64,000 bases of DNA from Serratia sp. DD3 (GCF_000496755.2 NZ_AYKS02000033.1:146163-210162), one strand, 5' to 3'. Counted from the first letter of the stretch, positions 34,083-43,765 are shown. Translations and numbers: made by a program. Notes: generated by a model not told the origin, from the sequence alone.

Positions 34083-34490
34083 ATCTATTTCATAATTATT
34101 TTTATCAGGCTGCCTATCGTTACCGCCATTACTTTATGGGCAGTAATTTATATGTTTTTTATTGGTTCTCTATGTTGCCAGACAAAGAACTTTTAATGGC
34201 TATGTTAATTTAATTTTTATACTGTGATTTTTTAATAAACAGTTTAATGAGAAAATACACTTCAGGTTAAAACAGCGCTCACTATAAAAATGGCCGTGAT
34301 GCAGATTGATTAATAATGGTAAATAGTGAGATACCAGCCGATGATTTTATCGTGATTAAGTCATCTTCGGTATGCTTCATTCGGTTGAACAGGGCCGTTA
34401 CCGGCCCGGCTCGATTTTAAACACAAAATAGCAGTCAACCAGGTTGCCTCTACCCGTTGACAACAGCGCATAAACCCGTTATTCCTAATA
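34083..34490. other. AT-rich gene-free stretch upstream of the lysine riboswitch
   Basis: About 400 nt with no ORF I would call. It should hold the lysC promoter close to 34400-34480, just before the aptamer. Confidence 0.45.
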
Positions 34491-34493
34491 GCC

Positions 34494-34725
34494 TACTTGC
34501 GCACCCGGTGTGCAAGCCAGAAGAGGCGCGTCGCCCAGGTAAAGTGTCTGAGGAGCCATCATCCGATGACGGCACTGGAGGGGGAGCGACGCCGAGGCGT
34601 GATGATATCCAGGTTTATCGGGTATAACGGCAACCATCACGTCGGCTACAGGGGCTGAATCCCCTGAGTTGTCACCGTGGGCCACCTTAATCAAGTGGTC
34701 AGCAAGGTGGAGCGCTTCTGGGTGT
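34494..34725 (+). ncRNA. Lysine riboswitch (L-box) of lysC
   Basis: The leader carries the conserved lysine-aptamer blocks: CCAGAAGAGGCGCGT at 34517, then AGGAGCCATC, GGGGGAGCGACGCCGAGGCG, GGCTACAGGGGCTGAATCCC, GAGTTGTCACCG, and CTTCTGGGTG closing P1 (CCAGAAG 34517-34523 with CTTCTGG 34715-34721). The downstream segment (TTGTGCCAAGGC and CCTGACACGAGG before the ATG) matches the E. coli lysC expression platform. There, lysine binding hides the ribosome site and exposes RNase E sites. Same mechanism inferred. Confidence 0.95.
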
Positions 34726-34858
34726 ATCGTAGTTTTTACCTCTACGCCTGCTCCCTGTTTACCGCTCTTACCTTGTGCCAAGGCTATGGAAATAAGTTGC
34801 CAGCAATACCCATTCAGGAACCTGGGTATGAAATGGCATCCCTGACACGAGGTTTTAA

Positions 34859-36226
34859 ATGAATCAACCTGTTTCGCAAAATGCAACTGTCGTAGCAAAA
34901 TTCGGCGGTACCAGTGTGGCTGATTTCGACGCCATGAATCGCAGTGCCGACCTGGTATTGGCCAATCCTGATGTTCGTTTGGTGGTGCTTTCCGCCTCGG
35001 CTGGAATTACCAATCTGCTGGTAGCACTGGCGGAAGGCTGTGACACCGAAAAGCGTACCGGCAAACTCGATGAAATCCGCCGTATTCAGTACGCCATTCT
35101 TGAGCGTCTCGAAAACCCAGCGGTGATCCGCAGTGAAATTGATAACATGCTGGAAAACATCACCATGCTGTCAGAAGCCGCTGCGCTGGCAACCTCCCCG
35201 GCACTGACCGATGAATTGGTCAGTCACGGCGAATTGATGTCTACCCTGTTATTTGTTGAAATTCTGCGCAACCGCAAGGCCCAGGCTGAATGGTTTGATG
35301 TACGTAAAGTCATGCGTACCGATGACAATTTTGGTCGCGCGGCTCCCGATAGCACTGCACTGACCGAATTGGTACAAACCCAGTTAAGACCGCGTCTGCA
35401 ACAAGCACTGGTAATCACCCAAGGTTTTATCGGCAGCGAAGCCAAAGGCCGAACCACTACCTTAGGCCGTGGCGGCAGTGACTACACGGCAGCCTTGTTG
35501 GGTGAAGCATTAAATGTTGCTCGGGTGGATATCTGGACCGATGTCCCCGGCATCTACACCACGGACCCTCGTGTGGTCCCCGCAGCCAAACGCATCGATA
35601 AAATCACCTTTGAAGAAGCGGCGGAAATGGCCACCTTCGGGGCAAAAATATTACATCCAGCGACTTTGCTCCCTGCGGTACGCAGCGATATTCCGGTATT
35701 TGTCGGCTCAAGCAAAGATCCCGCCGCCGGTGGTACTCTGGTCTGTAATACCACGGAAAACCCGCCGCTGTTTCGTGCGTTGGCATTACGCCGTAAGCAG
35801 ACGCTACTGACACTCCACAGTCTGAATATGTTGCACGCCCGTGGGTTCCTGGCGGAGGTGTTCAATATTCTGGCCCGTCACAAAATCTCGGTCGACCTGA
35901 TCACCACCTCTGAGGTGAGTGTGGCTTTAACCATGGATACCACCGGTTCCACCACCACCGGCGGCAGCCTGTTGACCACCTCTTTGCTCACTGAGCTTTC
36001 CTCGCTGTGCCGGGTGGAAGTCGAAGAGGATCTGGCACTGGTTGCCTTGATCGGCAACAAGCTTTCCCAAGCCTGTGGCGTGGGTAAAGAGGTATTCGGT
36101 GTACTGGAGCCGTTCAATATCCGTATGATCTGCTATGGTGCCAGCAGCTTTAACCTCTGTTTCCTGGTACCGGGTAACGATGCTGAACAGGTGGTCCGCA
36201 CGCTGCATCATAATTTATTCGAGTAA
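34859..36226 (+). CDS. lysC: Lysine-sensitive aspartokinase III
   Basis: Catalyses the first step of the aspartate family pathway. 455 residues (E. coli 449). The kinase domain has KFGGTSVADF at ~residue 14 and the TTLGRGGSDYTAALLGEAL region, with VDIWTDVPGIYTTDPR. The C-terminal tandem ACT domains (from ~residue 310) bind lysine, allosterically, while the riboswitch gives control at the mRNA. ACGAGG precedes the ATG. The stop codon lies inside a 24-bp tandem duplication. Confidence 0.97.
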   Translation: MNQPVSQNATVVAKFGGTSVADFDAMNRSADLVLANPDVRLVVLSASAGITNLLVALAEGCDTEKRTGKLDEIRRIQYAILERLENPAVIRSEIDNMLENITMLSEAAALATSPALTDELVSHGELMSTLLFVEILRNRKAQAEWFDVRKVMRTDDNFGRAAPDSTALTELVQTQLRPRLQQALVITQGFIGSEAKGRTTTLGRGGSDYTAALLGEALNVARVDIWTDVPGIYTTDPRVVPAAKRIDKITFEEAAEMATFGAKILHPATLLPAVRSDIPVFVGSSKDPAAGGTLVCNTTENPPLFRALALRRKQTLLTLHSLNMLHARGFLAEVFNILARHKISVDLITTSEVSVALTMDTTGSTTTGGSLLTTSLLTELSSLCRVEVEEDLALVALIGNKLSQACGVGKEVFGVLEPFNIRMICYGASSFNLCFLVPGNDAEQVVRTLHHNLFE

Positions 36227-36261
36227 CAAACTAAGGATTTATTCGAGTAACAAACTAAGGG
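36214..36261 (+). repeat. 24-bp tandem duplication across the lysC stop codon
   Basis: Two adjacent 24-nt units (36214-36237 and 36238-36261) differ only at the last base. Each holds TTTATTCGAGTAA, so the true stop and a copy are both present. The first TAA ends lysC. Confidence 0.9.
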
Positions 36262-36384
36262 TTGATACCCGGTCTTATAGTCTCACTCATTCGAGTGGCA
36301 GGAAAACGCAGGGCATTTAGCCAGCGCTTCCTGCTACTTGAAGAGCGCGATACGCTGCCCCTTGCAGCTAGAAAGGCGATAGGT

Positions 36385-36512
36385 ATATACCCTTCTTACT
36401 TCAAACTGCTTGGGTGTTAGCTGCGCTCTGTCACCCTAGTCACATAGTGGGCTATGCTCCTAGGGCTTCCATCGCTGGCTGCCTTCAAGCAATTCGAAGT
36501 ATTTTGCGTATA
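36385..36512. repeat. ERIC element, near full length
   Basis: A ~128-nt imperfect palindrome with TATA-type ends (TATACCC...GCGTATA). ERIC landmarks are ACTTCAAACTGC at one end, CACCCTAGTCAC, CTCCTAGGGCTT and GCAATTCGAAGTATT at the other. It occupies most of the lysC-to-symporter gap. Confidence 0.88.
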
Positions 36513-36553
36513 GGCTGTTAATCCCTCGCTGAATATTAAGGACAATCCCAACC

Positions 36554-37474
36554 ATGCTAACCAAGATCACTCGCCTATTCCCACTCTGGGCGGTACTGCT
36601 TTCGATTGCCGCCTACTACTCCCCGACAACCTTTACCGGTATCAGCCCCTATATCAGCCCGTTGCTGATGTTGATCATGTTTGCCATGGGGGTCACTTTG
36701 CGTCTGGACGATTTCAAACGTGTACTCTCTCGCCCTGGCCCGGTGGCGGCAGGGATCTTCCTGCACTATCTGATTATGCCGCTAGCCGCCTGGCTGCTGG
36801 CCATGCTGTTCCAGATGCCGCCAGACCTCTCTGCGGGCATGGTGCTGGTGGGTAGTGTCGCCAGTGGCACCGCCTCCAATGTGATGATCTATCTGTCCAA
36901 AGGTGATGTTGCCCTTTCTGTCACCATTTCGGCAGTGTCCACCCTGGTGGGTGTCTTTGCCACCCCATTGCTGACACGCTTGTATGTGGATGCCGCCATC
37001 ACTGTCGATATTATGGGAATGCTGTTGAGTATCCTGCAAATTGTGGTGATCCCAATCGGATTGGGGCTGATTATTCACCATACTTGCGGCAAGATCGTCA
37101 AACGTGTTGAACCCTACCTCCCGGCTTTATCGATGGTCTGCATTGTGGCTATCATCAGCGCCGTTGTAGCGGGTAGCCAAAGCCATATCGCTTCTGTAGG
37201 GATGGTGGTGATTATCGCGGTGATCCTGCATAACGGCATCGGGCTATTGAGTGGTTATTGGGGTGGGAAATTGTTCGGATTCGACGAATCTACCTGCCGC
37301 ACACTGGCCATTGAAGTGGGAATGCAAAACTCCGGCTTGGCGGCAACGCTGGGCAAGATATATTTCTCCCCACTGGCAGCACTGCCTGGCGCTCTCTTCT
37401 CGGTATGGCACAATCTTTCCGGTTCACTGCTGGCTGGCTACTGGTCAGGTCGCCCCATCAAGAAGAAAGATTAG
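36554..37474 (+). CDS. Bile acid:sodium symporter family protein (PanS-like)
   Basis: 306 residues, about ten hydrophobic segments, with the BASS family pattern: [17 protein letters not shown] near residue 45, [27 protein letters not shown] (the first Na-binding crossover) and [27 protein letters not shown] (the second). Members of this subgroup include the Salmonella ketopantoate/pantoate transporter PanS, to which it looks closest, but substrate is not proven. AAGGACAATCCC lies before the ATG. It is monocistronic. Confidence 0.85.
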   Translation: MLTKITRLFPLWAVLLSIAAYYSPTTFTGISPYISPLLMLIMFAMGVTLRLDDFKRVLSRPGPVAAGIFLHYLIMPLAAWLLAMLFQMPPDLSAGMVLVGSVASGTASNVMIYLSKGDVALSVTISAVSTLVGVFATPLLTRLYVDAAITVDIMGMLLSILQIVVIPIGLGLIIHHTCGKIVKRVEPYLPALSMVCIVAIISAVVAGSQSHIASVGMVVIIAVILHNGIGLLSGYWGGKLFGFDESTCRTLAIEVGMQNSGLAATLGKIYFSPLAALPGALFSVWHNLSGSLLAGYWSGRPIKKKD

Positions 37475-37629
37475 TCATTCGGTAACCTCAGGCTGCCGCA
37501 GTCAGCAGCAGCCTTAACCCATCTGGCCGTCAGGCAACCAGCAACCGCGTAAAAACTGTGCAGAATCAATGAACGTCAGAGCGTTGATGTTATCCTCAGC
37601 GGTGCCCCTGTTCTGGAGAAAGCACATCC

Positions 37630-38883
37630 ATGGAACATCCTGATTTTGATGTCATTATCGTTGGTGGTGGCATTGCTGGTTGCACCACCGCCCTGTGGCT
37701 GGCCCGCGCAGGCATTAATACCCTGTTGCTGGAACGTGGCACTCAAGCTGGCAGTAAAAACGTCAGCGGTGGCCGTTTGTATACCTATGCGTTAGCGCAG
37801 ATGCTACCTGACTTTATTGCCACTGCACCATTAGAACGCTGCATCACCCAAGAAAAACTGTCCCTGCTGAATGGGGATAGCGCAGTAACGCTGGATTATC
37901 ACCATAATTTACCTTGTTCTTACAGTGTATTACGCGCCCGCTTTGACCCTTGGTTGATGGCGCAAGCACAAGCGGCAGGCGCACAATGCCTGACCGGTAC
38001 CCTGGTTGATCAACTGATTATGCAACAAAGCCAGGTGGTGGGCGTGATGGCCGCAGGTGAGGCACTTTATGCCAATACGGTGATCCTGGCGGAAGGGGCC
38101 AATACCCTACTCAGTGAACAGGCAGGGCTACAAGCCAAACCCGCCACCAGCACCCTAGCTATTGGGGTGAAAGAGGTACGGGCATTACCCCGTGCCCAGT
38201 TGGAAGAACGGTTTACGCTGGAAGATGACCAAGGTTGTGCCTGGTTATTCGCCGGGCAGCCGACGCAGGGCAAAGTGGGTGGCGGCTTTCTGTATACCAA
38301 CCGCGACACGCTCTCTCTGGGGGTGGTATGTAATCTGTCCAGCCTGAGTAACAGCCGTATCGCTTTGCCGCACATGCTGCAGCAGTTCAAACAACACCCA
38401 GTAATACGCCCCTTGCTGAAAAATAGCGAACTATGCGAATACAGTGCTCACCTGATCCCCGAAGGGGGCCTGGACAGCATCCCGCCCCTGTGTGGCCCAG
38501 GCTATCTGGTGGTGGGTGATGCCGCACGCTTATGTATCAACACCGGTCATACTGTGCGTGGTATGGATCTGGCTATGCTATCAGCACAAGCCGCCGCAGA
38601 GACATTGATTGCCCACCAAGCCCTCCAGCATTACCCGCAGCGGTTACAGCAAAGTGCGCTTTGGGCATTAATTCGGCAATATCGCCGCCTGCCGGAACTG
38701 ATGCTACGCTCCCCCCACTGGTTCAACCGCTATCCTCAGTTGGCTGCCGATGTGCTGCAAGAGATGTTTCAAGTCAATGGCCATGCCCCGACACCGTTGC
38801 ACAAGTTATTGTGGCGTCATGCTCGCCGTATCGGCCTGAGGCAATTACTGAAAGATACCGTTAATGGGATGCGTAGTTTATGA
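37630..38883 (+). CDS. ygcN: FixC-like ETF:quinone oxidoreductase YgcN
   Basis: A 417-residue FAD oxidoreductase that would pass electrons from an electron-transfer flavoprotein to quinone. The FAD motif is IIVGGGIAGCTTALWLARAG at residues 9-28; GYLVVGDAARLCI (~residue 290) is the second FAD-contacting motif, and the FixC family's GRLYTYAL follows the first Rossmann unit. It overlaps ygcO by 4 nt (ATGA), so the two are coupled. In E. coli ygcN-ygcO stand at the same end of this cluster. Confidence 0.9.
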   Translation: MEHPDFDVIIVGGGIAGCTTALWLARAGINTLLLERGTQAGSKNVSGGRLYTYALAQMLPDFIATAPLERCITQEKLSLLNGDSAVTLDYHHNLPCSYSVLRARFDPWLMAQAQAAGAQCLTGTLVDQLIMQQSQVVGVMAAGEALYANTVILAEGANTLLSEQAGLQAKPATSTLAIGVKEVRALPRAQLEERFTLEDDQGCAWLFAGQPTQGKVGGGFLYTNRDTLSLGVVCNLSSLSNSRIALPHMLQQFKQHPVIRPLLKNSELCEYSAHLIPEGGLDSIPPLCGPGYLVVGDAARLCINTGHTVRGMDLAMLSAQAAAETLIAHQALQHYPQRLQQSALWALIRQYRRLPELMLRSPHWFNRYPQLAADVLQEMFQVNGHAPTPLHKLLWRHARRIGLRQLLKDTVNGMRSL

Positions 38884-39167
38884 ATAAACCTGACTTAAGC
38901 CATAACTACTATCACCATAACTACAATCAAGTAGATAATGCAAATCCGCATATTGTTCTGGCGGATGCGCAACAGGGTGATATCTTGCGGCAGTTAGTGA
39001 TCGCCTGCCCGGCTGGGTTGTACCAGCTCCAAGCGGACGGTAGCTTGTATTTCGACGTGCAGGGTTGCCTAGAGTGTGGAACCTGCCGCCTGCTGGGGGG
39101 TGCAGAGACCTTCGCCCATTGGCGCTATCCAACTGACGGTAAAGGCATCGAGTTCCGCTTCGGTTAA
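38880..39167 (+). CDS. ygcO: FixX-like ferredoxin YgcO
   Basis: 95 residues. Four cysteines are in place for one Fe-S cluster: Cys43 (ACPAGLY) and Cys63, Cys66, Cys69 (CLECGTC). This is the FixX pattern, partner of a FixC-like flavoprotein. A His/Asn-rich N-terminal extension (NYYHHNYNQ) is unusual. The gene ends in a stop that overlaps the convergent ygcQ stop in TTAA. Confidence 0.9.
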   Translation: MNKPDLSHNYYHHNYNQVDNANPHIVLADAQQGDILRQLVIACPAGLYQLQADGSLYFDVQGCLECGTCRLLGGAETFAHWRYPTDGKGIEFRFG

Positions 39168-40102
39168 AGCTGCTTAGCCAATTCCTCCAACACCGCATTC
39201 ATGTCGGCAACAATCCCCACATCAGCTTGGGCGAAAATCGCCGCCTGCGGATCCTGATTAATCGCCACGATCAACTTGCTGTGGCGAATGCCCATGGCAA
39301 ATGCCGGTGCACCGGATACCCCTGCGGCAATGCAGACTTCTGGGGCGATAATGGCACCCGACATACCCAGCAATCGATCCATTTCGCACCAGGCATTCAT
39401 CACCACCGGTCGGCTAGCCGCCAATTCAGCCCCCAAACGCGTCGCCAACTGCTGTAAATAAAGCACATTCTGAGCATTACCCACCCCCTCGCCGATCGCC
39501 AGGACATAACGAGCCTGGCTAAGCGGTGAAACTTCCGGAGCTGGGGAATCACTGGATGCCAATAGCCATGATGCATCACAGATGCCCGTAGGATGAAACT
39601 GTTCAGCCAATATTGGGGCTGGCACGCTCCCGATACTGACGTTAGCACCACGAGCCACGCTCAGGCACCAGGGTTGCTGCATCATCGCCAATTCAGCAGC
39701 AAGATGGTTGTTATAAACCGCTTTCATTACCCGACATTCAGTGTCAGTAATTTGTGCTTGCTCGATATTGCCACATGCCGCCCCCGTGGTTCGGTAAGCC
39801 AAGCGGGTTGCCAGTTCCTCCCCCTCATCACCGGCAAACAGCAATAATTGGGCGGTGAACGCCTGTTGCATCTGTTCCAGCACCATTAAACGTGCTTCCA
39901 CCTGTCGCGGTGCCATGATCCAACGCACCTCTGTCACCTCCCCTGTCAGGCACGGTAAACTCTGTGGTGCCGTATGGCTAAATAACCACAATGCTACGGG
40001 TGAGGAGGACAGTTCGCTCAATTGCAGAAACTGATTGATTTGCGCCGCTTGCTGATAAAAATCAGGCGCGTCTGCATCTAACAGGATGGCGATTTTAATC
40101 AT
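39164..40102 (-). CDS. ygcQ: Electron transfer flavoprotein alpha-type subunit YgcQ
   Basis: 312 residues from the ATG at 40102, which overlaps the ygcR stop (ATGA). The C-terminal FAD domain is recognisable: VVMNAWCEMDRLLGMSGAIIAPEVCIAAGVSGAPAFAMGIRHSKLIVAIN, the ETF-alpha signature, with VGIVADMNAVLEELAKQL at the end. It pairs with YgcR. The N-terminal domain is more divergent than in housekeeping EtfA. Confidence 0.9.
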   Translation of the reverse strand: MIKIAILLDADAPDFYQQAAQINQFLQLSELSSSPVALWLFSHTAPQSLPCLTGEVTEVRWIMAPRQVEARLMVLEQMQQAFTAQLLLFAGDEGEELATRLAYRTTGAACGNIEQAQITDTECRVMKAVYNNHLAAELAMMQQPWCLSVARGANVSIGSVPAPILAEQFHPTGICDASWLLASSDSPAPEVSPLSQARYVLAIGEGVGNAQNVLYLQQLATRLGAELAASRPVVMNAWCEMDRLLGMSGAIIAPEVCIAAGVSGAPAFAMGIRHSKLIVAINQDPQAAIFAQADVGIVADMNAVLEELAKQL

Positions 40103-40905
40103 AATGACCACCGGTCAGTGAGATACTCCTGGCACAAGCGTTGTACCTTCTGCGCAACACTATCCCCCTCAATCACCACCCCGGCACGCCGATGTTCTAT
40201 CGGTGTTAAACGGCATAGCTGCACATGACTTGTTGGTAATGCGGTTATCCCCAGTTCGCCTGGTGTTAAGCGACAAACCTGCCGTTTAGCCGCCGCCAGC
40301 TTCTGCTTCAGTGTCGGCACACGTAATGCGCTGGCCTGCTGCGCATTACCGACCACCAACACCATCGGTGGCATCACCGTCATCACTTCCATGCCATAGG
40401 CGGTTTGCCGGGTAACCTGTAACGCGCCAGCCTCAGTTGCCGGAGCCAAATGACAAACACCAGTGATACAAGGCCAGTTGAGGTGCTCAGCCAATAACAG
40501 CGGCGTTTGGCCATTTTGGCCTTCTATGCTTTGCTTCCCCATGACAATCACCGACTGCGTAGCAATCTGTTGCTGATAAGCGGCAATCAGTGCCGCCACC
40601 GCCATGGAATTGAAGCGTAGATCCCACTCTGCCGGGGGAGTAATACGTACAGCTTGCTGATATTCCAGCGCCAACAGTTGTTTCAGCACCGGGTCGACGG
40701 TGGCGTCGGCTATCGTCAAGACGCTCAAATTGAGCTCCATTACGTCACGCAGCATCAATACCATTTCGGCAGCACATTCGTCATAACCACTCAACAGCCG
40801 CCGGATAAAACGCGTGTCGATCTGTAACTGTTCATCAGGCAGCCAGTCATGAGGGGGCAACATGCCAAGGTCAGGGGCAATATTAATTGCCAACAGCAGG
40901 TTCAT
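40099..40905 (-). CDS. ygcR: Electron transfer flavoprotein beta-type subunit YgcR
   Basis: 268 residues. I place the start at 40905 (MNLLLAINIAPDLG) since CAGGAG lies ~6 nt upstream; an upstream in-frame start at 40932 would overlap ygcS. The segment SIEGQNGQTPLLLAEHLNWPCITGV is the ETF-beta nucleotide-binding signature. The protein should dimerise with YgcQ and receive electrons from YgcU or YgcW. Confidence 0.9.
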   Translation of the reverse strand: MNLLLAINIAPDLGMLPPHDWLPDEQLQIDTRFIRRLLSGYDECAAEMVLMLRDVMELNLSVLTIADATVDPVLKQLLALEYQQAVRITPPAEWDLRFNSMAVAALIAAYQQQIATQSVIVMGKQSIEGQNGQTPLLLAEHLNWPCITGVCHLAPATEAGALQVTRQTAYGMEVMTVMPPMVLVVGNAQQASALRVPTLKQKLAAAKRQVCRLTPGELGITALPTSHVQLCRLTPIEHRRAGVVIEGDSVAQKVQRLCQEYLTDRWSL

Positions 40906-40921
40906 CCGCTTCTCCTGTTGT

Positions 40922-42256
40922 TCAGTGAGCATTTAACGTTTTGACCGAAGAGGCTCCTACCAAGGTCATATCTTTGGTTTCCGGTGCCCACAATATTGAT
41001 ACCACCGCCCCGAGTACCAATATCCCGGTTAGGATCAACATGGTCCCCTGTAACCCTAATGAGAGCATCGACATCGGCAACAACGCGGTGCCAATCGCTG
41101 AGCCAAGGCGACTCATTGAGGTAGCAAAACCGACGCCCAGTGAACGGATATCCGTCGGGAAGCTTTCTGCCGGGAACACGCCAACCAGGTTACTGACGGC
41201 CGAAATGGTCAAGGTAAACAAAGCAAACAGCAGTAACATGGCACTCTGCCCCTGCGGCATAAACGCCAATACCCCGAGGCTCAATGCCAGGAGCCAAAAC
41301 GAACCAATCAGGAAGCGGCGACGTGGTAGCCATTGGGTGAGAGCGATCCCCAGCAATGCCCCCACCATTAGCAGACCATTCAGTAGCAGGTCGGTAGCGA
41401 AATTATGGCTCTGCCCTAACAGGGTGAGGATCGACGGTAAGAAGGTATAAATGGCAAAGTAAGGGATAACCAGGCAGACGAAGAACAGGCTGTTAAACGC
41501 CGTACGCCGCCAGTAGCGTGGCGAAAATAGCGTGTGGATATGGCGTGCCGTCTCTACTGGAATTTCATCATTCAGTATCACATGTGGGCCAAAACAGCGG
41601 AGCACCACTTGGTGGGCTTGCGTTATCCGCCCCTTGCGCATCAACCAGCGGGGGGATTCCGGTGTACCAATGCGTAACAGCATGATTAATAAAGCGGGAA
41701 TCGCACTTGAGGCCAATAACCAACGCCAGGCATCTGGCCCCGGCTCAATCAAAAAATGGCTGACAAAGCCAGCAGCAACATAACCTAGCGTCCAGATCAC
41801 ACTAAATGACCCCAGCAAGATGCCGCGCTGTTTACGCGGAGCAAATTCCGCCAGCATGGTATGCCCCACGGCGTAATCCCCTCCCAGCCCCACCCCGACC
41901 AAGACTCGCAACCAGAACAGCTGTTCCGGCGTGGAGGCAAAAAACTGCATCACTGAAGCCAAGGTGATAATGACAAAGCTAAAGGTGAAAATCTTCTGGC
42001 GGCCAATATGATCAGAGATCCAGCCTAATATCAGGCTTCCCAGAAACAGACCTATCAGTGCCGAACTGCCAATCATACCTTCCCAAAACGGCGTTAAACC
42101 CATCTGCGGTTTAAGCTGGGCCAGCGCGAAGCCAATCACGCCCAGCACGTAGCCATCCGTAAGGTGAGCACCAAAAGTCAGCCCCGCTATTTTGCAATGA
42201 AAAGCGTTAAGCGGAATATCATCCATACGCACTTGTTGAGGTGGCCGTGGTGTCAT
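40922..42256 (-). CDS. ygcS: MFS transporter YgcS
   Basis: 444 residues (E. coli YgcS 445), 12 membrane helices. Sugar-porter-type motifs are GWISDHIGRQKIFTF after helix 2 and DYAVGHTMLAEFAPRKQRG in helix 4-5. AGFVSHF and FPAESFPTDIRSLGVGFATSMSRLG are characteristic of the group. It probably imports the substrate of the cluster, an acidic or polyol sugar by family analogy. The ATG at 42256 follows GGGGGAACG. Confidence 0.9.
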   Translation of the reverse strand: MTPRPPQQVRMDDIPLNAFHCKIAGLTFGAHLTDGYVLGVIGFALAQLKPQMGLTPFWEGMIGSSALIGLFLGSLILGWISDHIGRQKIFTFSFVIITLASVMQFFASTPEQLFWLRVLVGVGLGGDYAVGHTMLAEFAPRKQRGILLGSFSVIWTLGYVAAGFVSHFLIEPGPDAWRWLLASSAIPALLIMLLRIGTPESPRWLMRKGRITQAHQVVLRCFGPHVILNDEIPVETARHIHTLFSPRYWRRTAFNSLFFVCLVIPYFAIYTFLPSILTLLGQSHNFATDLLLNGLLMVGALLGIALTQWLPRRRFLIGSFWLLALSLGVLAFMPQGQSAMLLLFALFTLTISAVSNLVGVFPAESFPTDIRSLGVGFATSMSRLGSAIGTALLPMSMLSLGLQGTMLILTGILVLGAVVSILWAPETKDMTLVGASSVKTLNAH

Positions 42257-42280
42257 CGTTCCCCCTATTCGAGCGCGAGA

Positions 42281-42298
42281 GGCCCGGCGAACCGGGCC
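42281..42298 (-). other. GC-rich hairpin between ygcU and ygcS
   Basis: GGCCCGG (42281-42287) and CCGGGCC (42292-42298) form a perfect 7-bp stem; on the mRNA the loop is UUCG. No T-run follows. It probably protects the ygcWU part of the transcript or lowers ygcSRQ. Confidence 0.55.
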
Positions 42299-42310
42299 CT
42301 AAAAGGATTT

Positions 42311-43765
42311 TTATTTTTCAATGGGATAGATAGTACCGGTATTCATAATACCATTAGGGTCGTACACCTCTTTCAGTGCCTTGAGGATGTAGTAAGCACT
42401 ACCGTGTTCATCCTTGGTCCAGTGCACACGGTGTTTACCGATGCCATGGTGATGCACCATCGAACCGCCCAACTTGATAGTCTCTTCCACAATGATTTTA
42501 TTCAGTGGATTATGGTACTTGTCGATCTCTTCTTCCGGCTTGCAGTCCACCACGTTGTAGTCATACACAAAGTACATATTGGTACCGTTGATATAACTGT
42601 GTGATGAGTGGCCCCCCAACATAGTGATATCGTCCGCATGCGGAAACTCTTCACGAATACGGCGGAGCACATTTTCATAAATAGTGTTAATGCTGCCCCA
42701 ATCACCAGAGACCTCGGTGGTGAAGCCCATGTTATTGGTCTTCATGATCTGCACGCGTTCTGCAGCCACTTTATCCGGCCCCCAATTCAGGTTGTTAAAC
42801 CAGGTTTCGATTAGCTTGCTGTCGACTTTTTTGCACTCAGGATAGCGTTTGACGATCTCTTCAATACCCGCCCCGGTGGCCTGCGCAATACCTTTTGCCC
42901 CTTCTGCCATAAAGATCAGAACACATTTGCCATCAGCAAAATGGGTAAAGTGCTGGGTACCATCTTCAGCGTCATACAGGCGAGCAATGGAAGGGCGATA
43001 ACCTTCTACCATCACTTCACGTAATATATTGAAACCGGTCTGCATATTGTCGAGGACGTAACCGTAGAACAGGTTATTTTCTGGCATATATTTGAAGATT
43101 TTCACCGTGACTTCGGTGATAAAGCACAGCGCCCCTTCGTTACCGATAATCACATGGCGAATATCGGGCCCCGCCGCACGCCGTGGCACATTTTTAATCC
43201 GGGTAATGGTGCCATTCGGGAACACTGCTTCCAGCCCAACCACCATATCTTCAATTGCCCCATACAACGTGGAGAACTGACCAATACTGCGGGTCGCAAC
43301 CAGCCCACCCATCTGAGCTAATGGCTTGGACTGTGGGGAGTGACCGGTGGTGTAACCCTGAGCTCGTAATTGATTTTCCAGCACTTCTAATGGAACACCA
43401 CACTGCGCGGTGGCCTGCATATTACGGATATCAAGATTGATAACCTTATTCATCGCTGAGCCATCCAGCACTACCGTGTCTTTCACCACGGTTTCCAGCC
43501 CACCTTCGGTAGCCGAAGAACCGGTGCGAGGTATGCCGTTGATACCGTGTTTATTCATAAACGCCAGTACATCGGATACTTGCTGGGTATTGGCCAATTT
43601 AACCACGGCAGCAGGCAGTGGCTGGGTAAATACACCGTGAATATCGGCATATTTCCGGAAACGGTCCACGCTATTTTTCTGCAGTACCTTTTCATCCGTA
43701 ATAACTCGATCCGGACCAACAATTTCTTTCAACTGGACAACAATTTCTTCGCGAGATAGAGACAT
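42311..43765 (-). CDS. ygcU: FAD-linked dehydrogenase YgcU
   Basis: 484 residues, matching E. coli YgcU. N-terminal PCMH-type FAD domain: GIPRTGSSATEGGLET (~residue 75, pyrophosphate loop), AQCGVPLEVLENQLRAQGYTTGHSPQS and GGLVATRSIGQFSTLYG. The C-terminal cap has SYINGTNMYFVYDY and the GGSMVHHHGIGKHR motif of the DLD/alkylglycerone-phosphate-synthase group. It likely oxidises a hydroxyacid, polyol or glycerol-phosphate-like compound and reduces the YgcQR flavoprotein. GGAAGGGTTAATT precedes the ATG. Confidence 0.92.
   Translation of the reverse strand: MSLSREEIVVQLKEIVGPDRVITDEKVLQKNSVDRFRKYADIHGVFTQPLPAAVVKLANTQQVSDVLAFMNKHGINGIPRTGSSATEGGLETVVKDTVVLDGSAMNKVINLDIRNMQATAQCGVPLEVLENQLRAQGYTTGHSPQSKPLAQMGGLVATRSIGQFSTLYGAIEDMVVGLEAVFPNGTITRIKNVPRRAAGPDIRHVIIGNEGALCFITEVTVKIFKYMPENNLFYGYVLDNMQTGFNILREVMVEGYRPSIARLYDAEDGTQHFTHFADGKCVLIFMAEGAKGIAQATGAGIEEIVKRYPECKKVDSKLIETWFNNLNWGPDKVAAERVQIMKTNNMGFTTEVSGDWGSINTIYENVLRRIREEFPHADDITMLGGHSSHSYINGTNMYFVYDYNVVDCKPEEEIDKYHNPLNKIIVEETIKLGGSMVHHHGIGKHRVHWTKDEHGSAYYILKALKEVYDPNGIMNTGTIYPIEK

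Noticed and set aside
34028..34213. 61-codon ORF after the unknown membrane protein
   Set aside because: Covers the predicted terminator hairpin and T-run; no ribosome site.
34485..34898. 137-codon ORF on minus over the lysC leader
   Set aside because: It is antisense to the lysine riboswitch, whose conserved structure explains the open frame.
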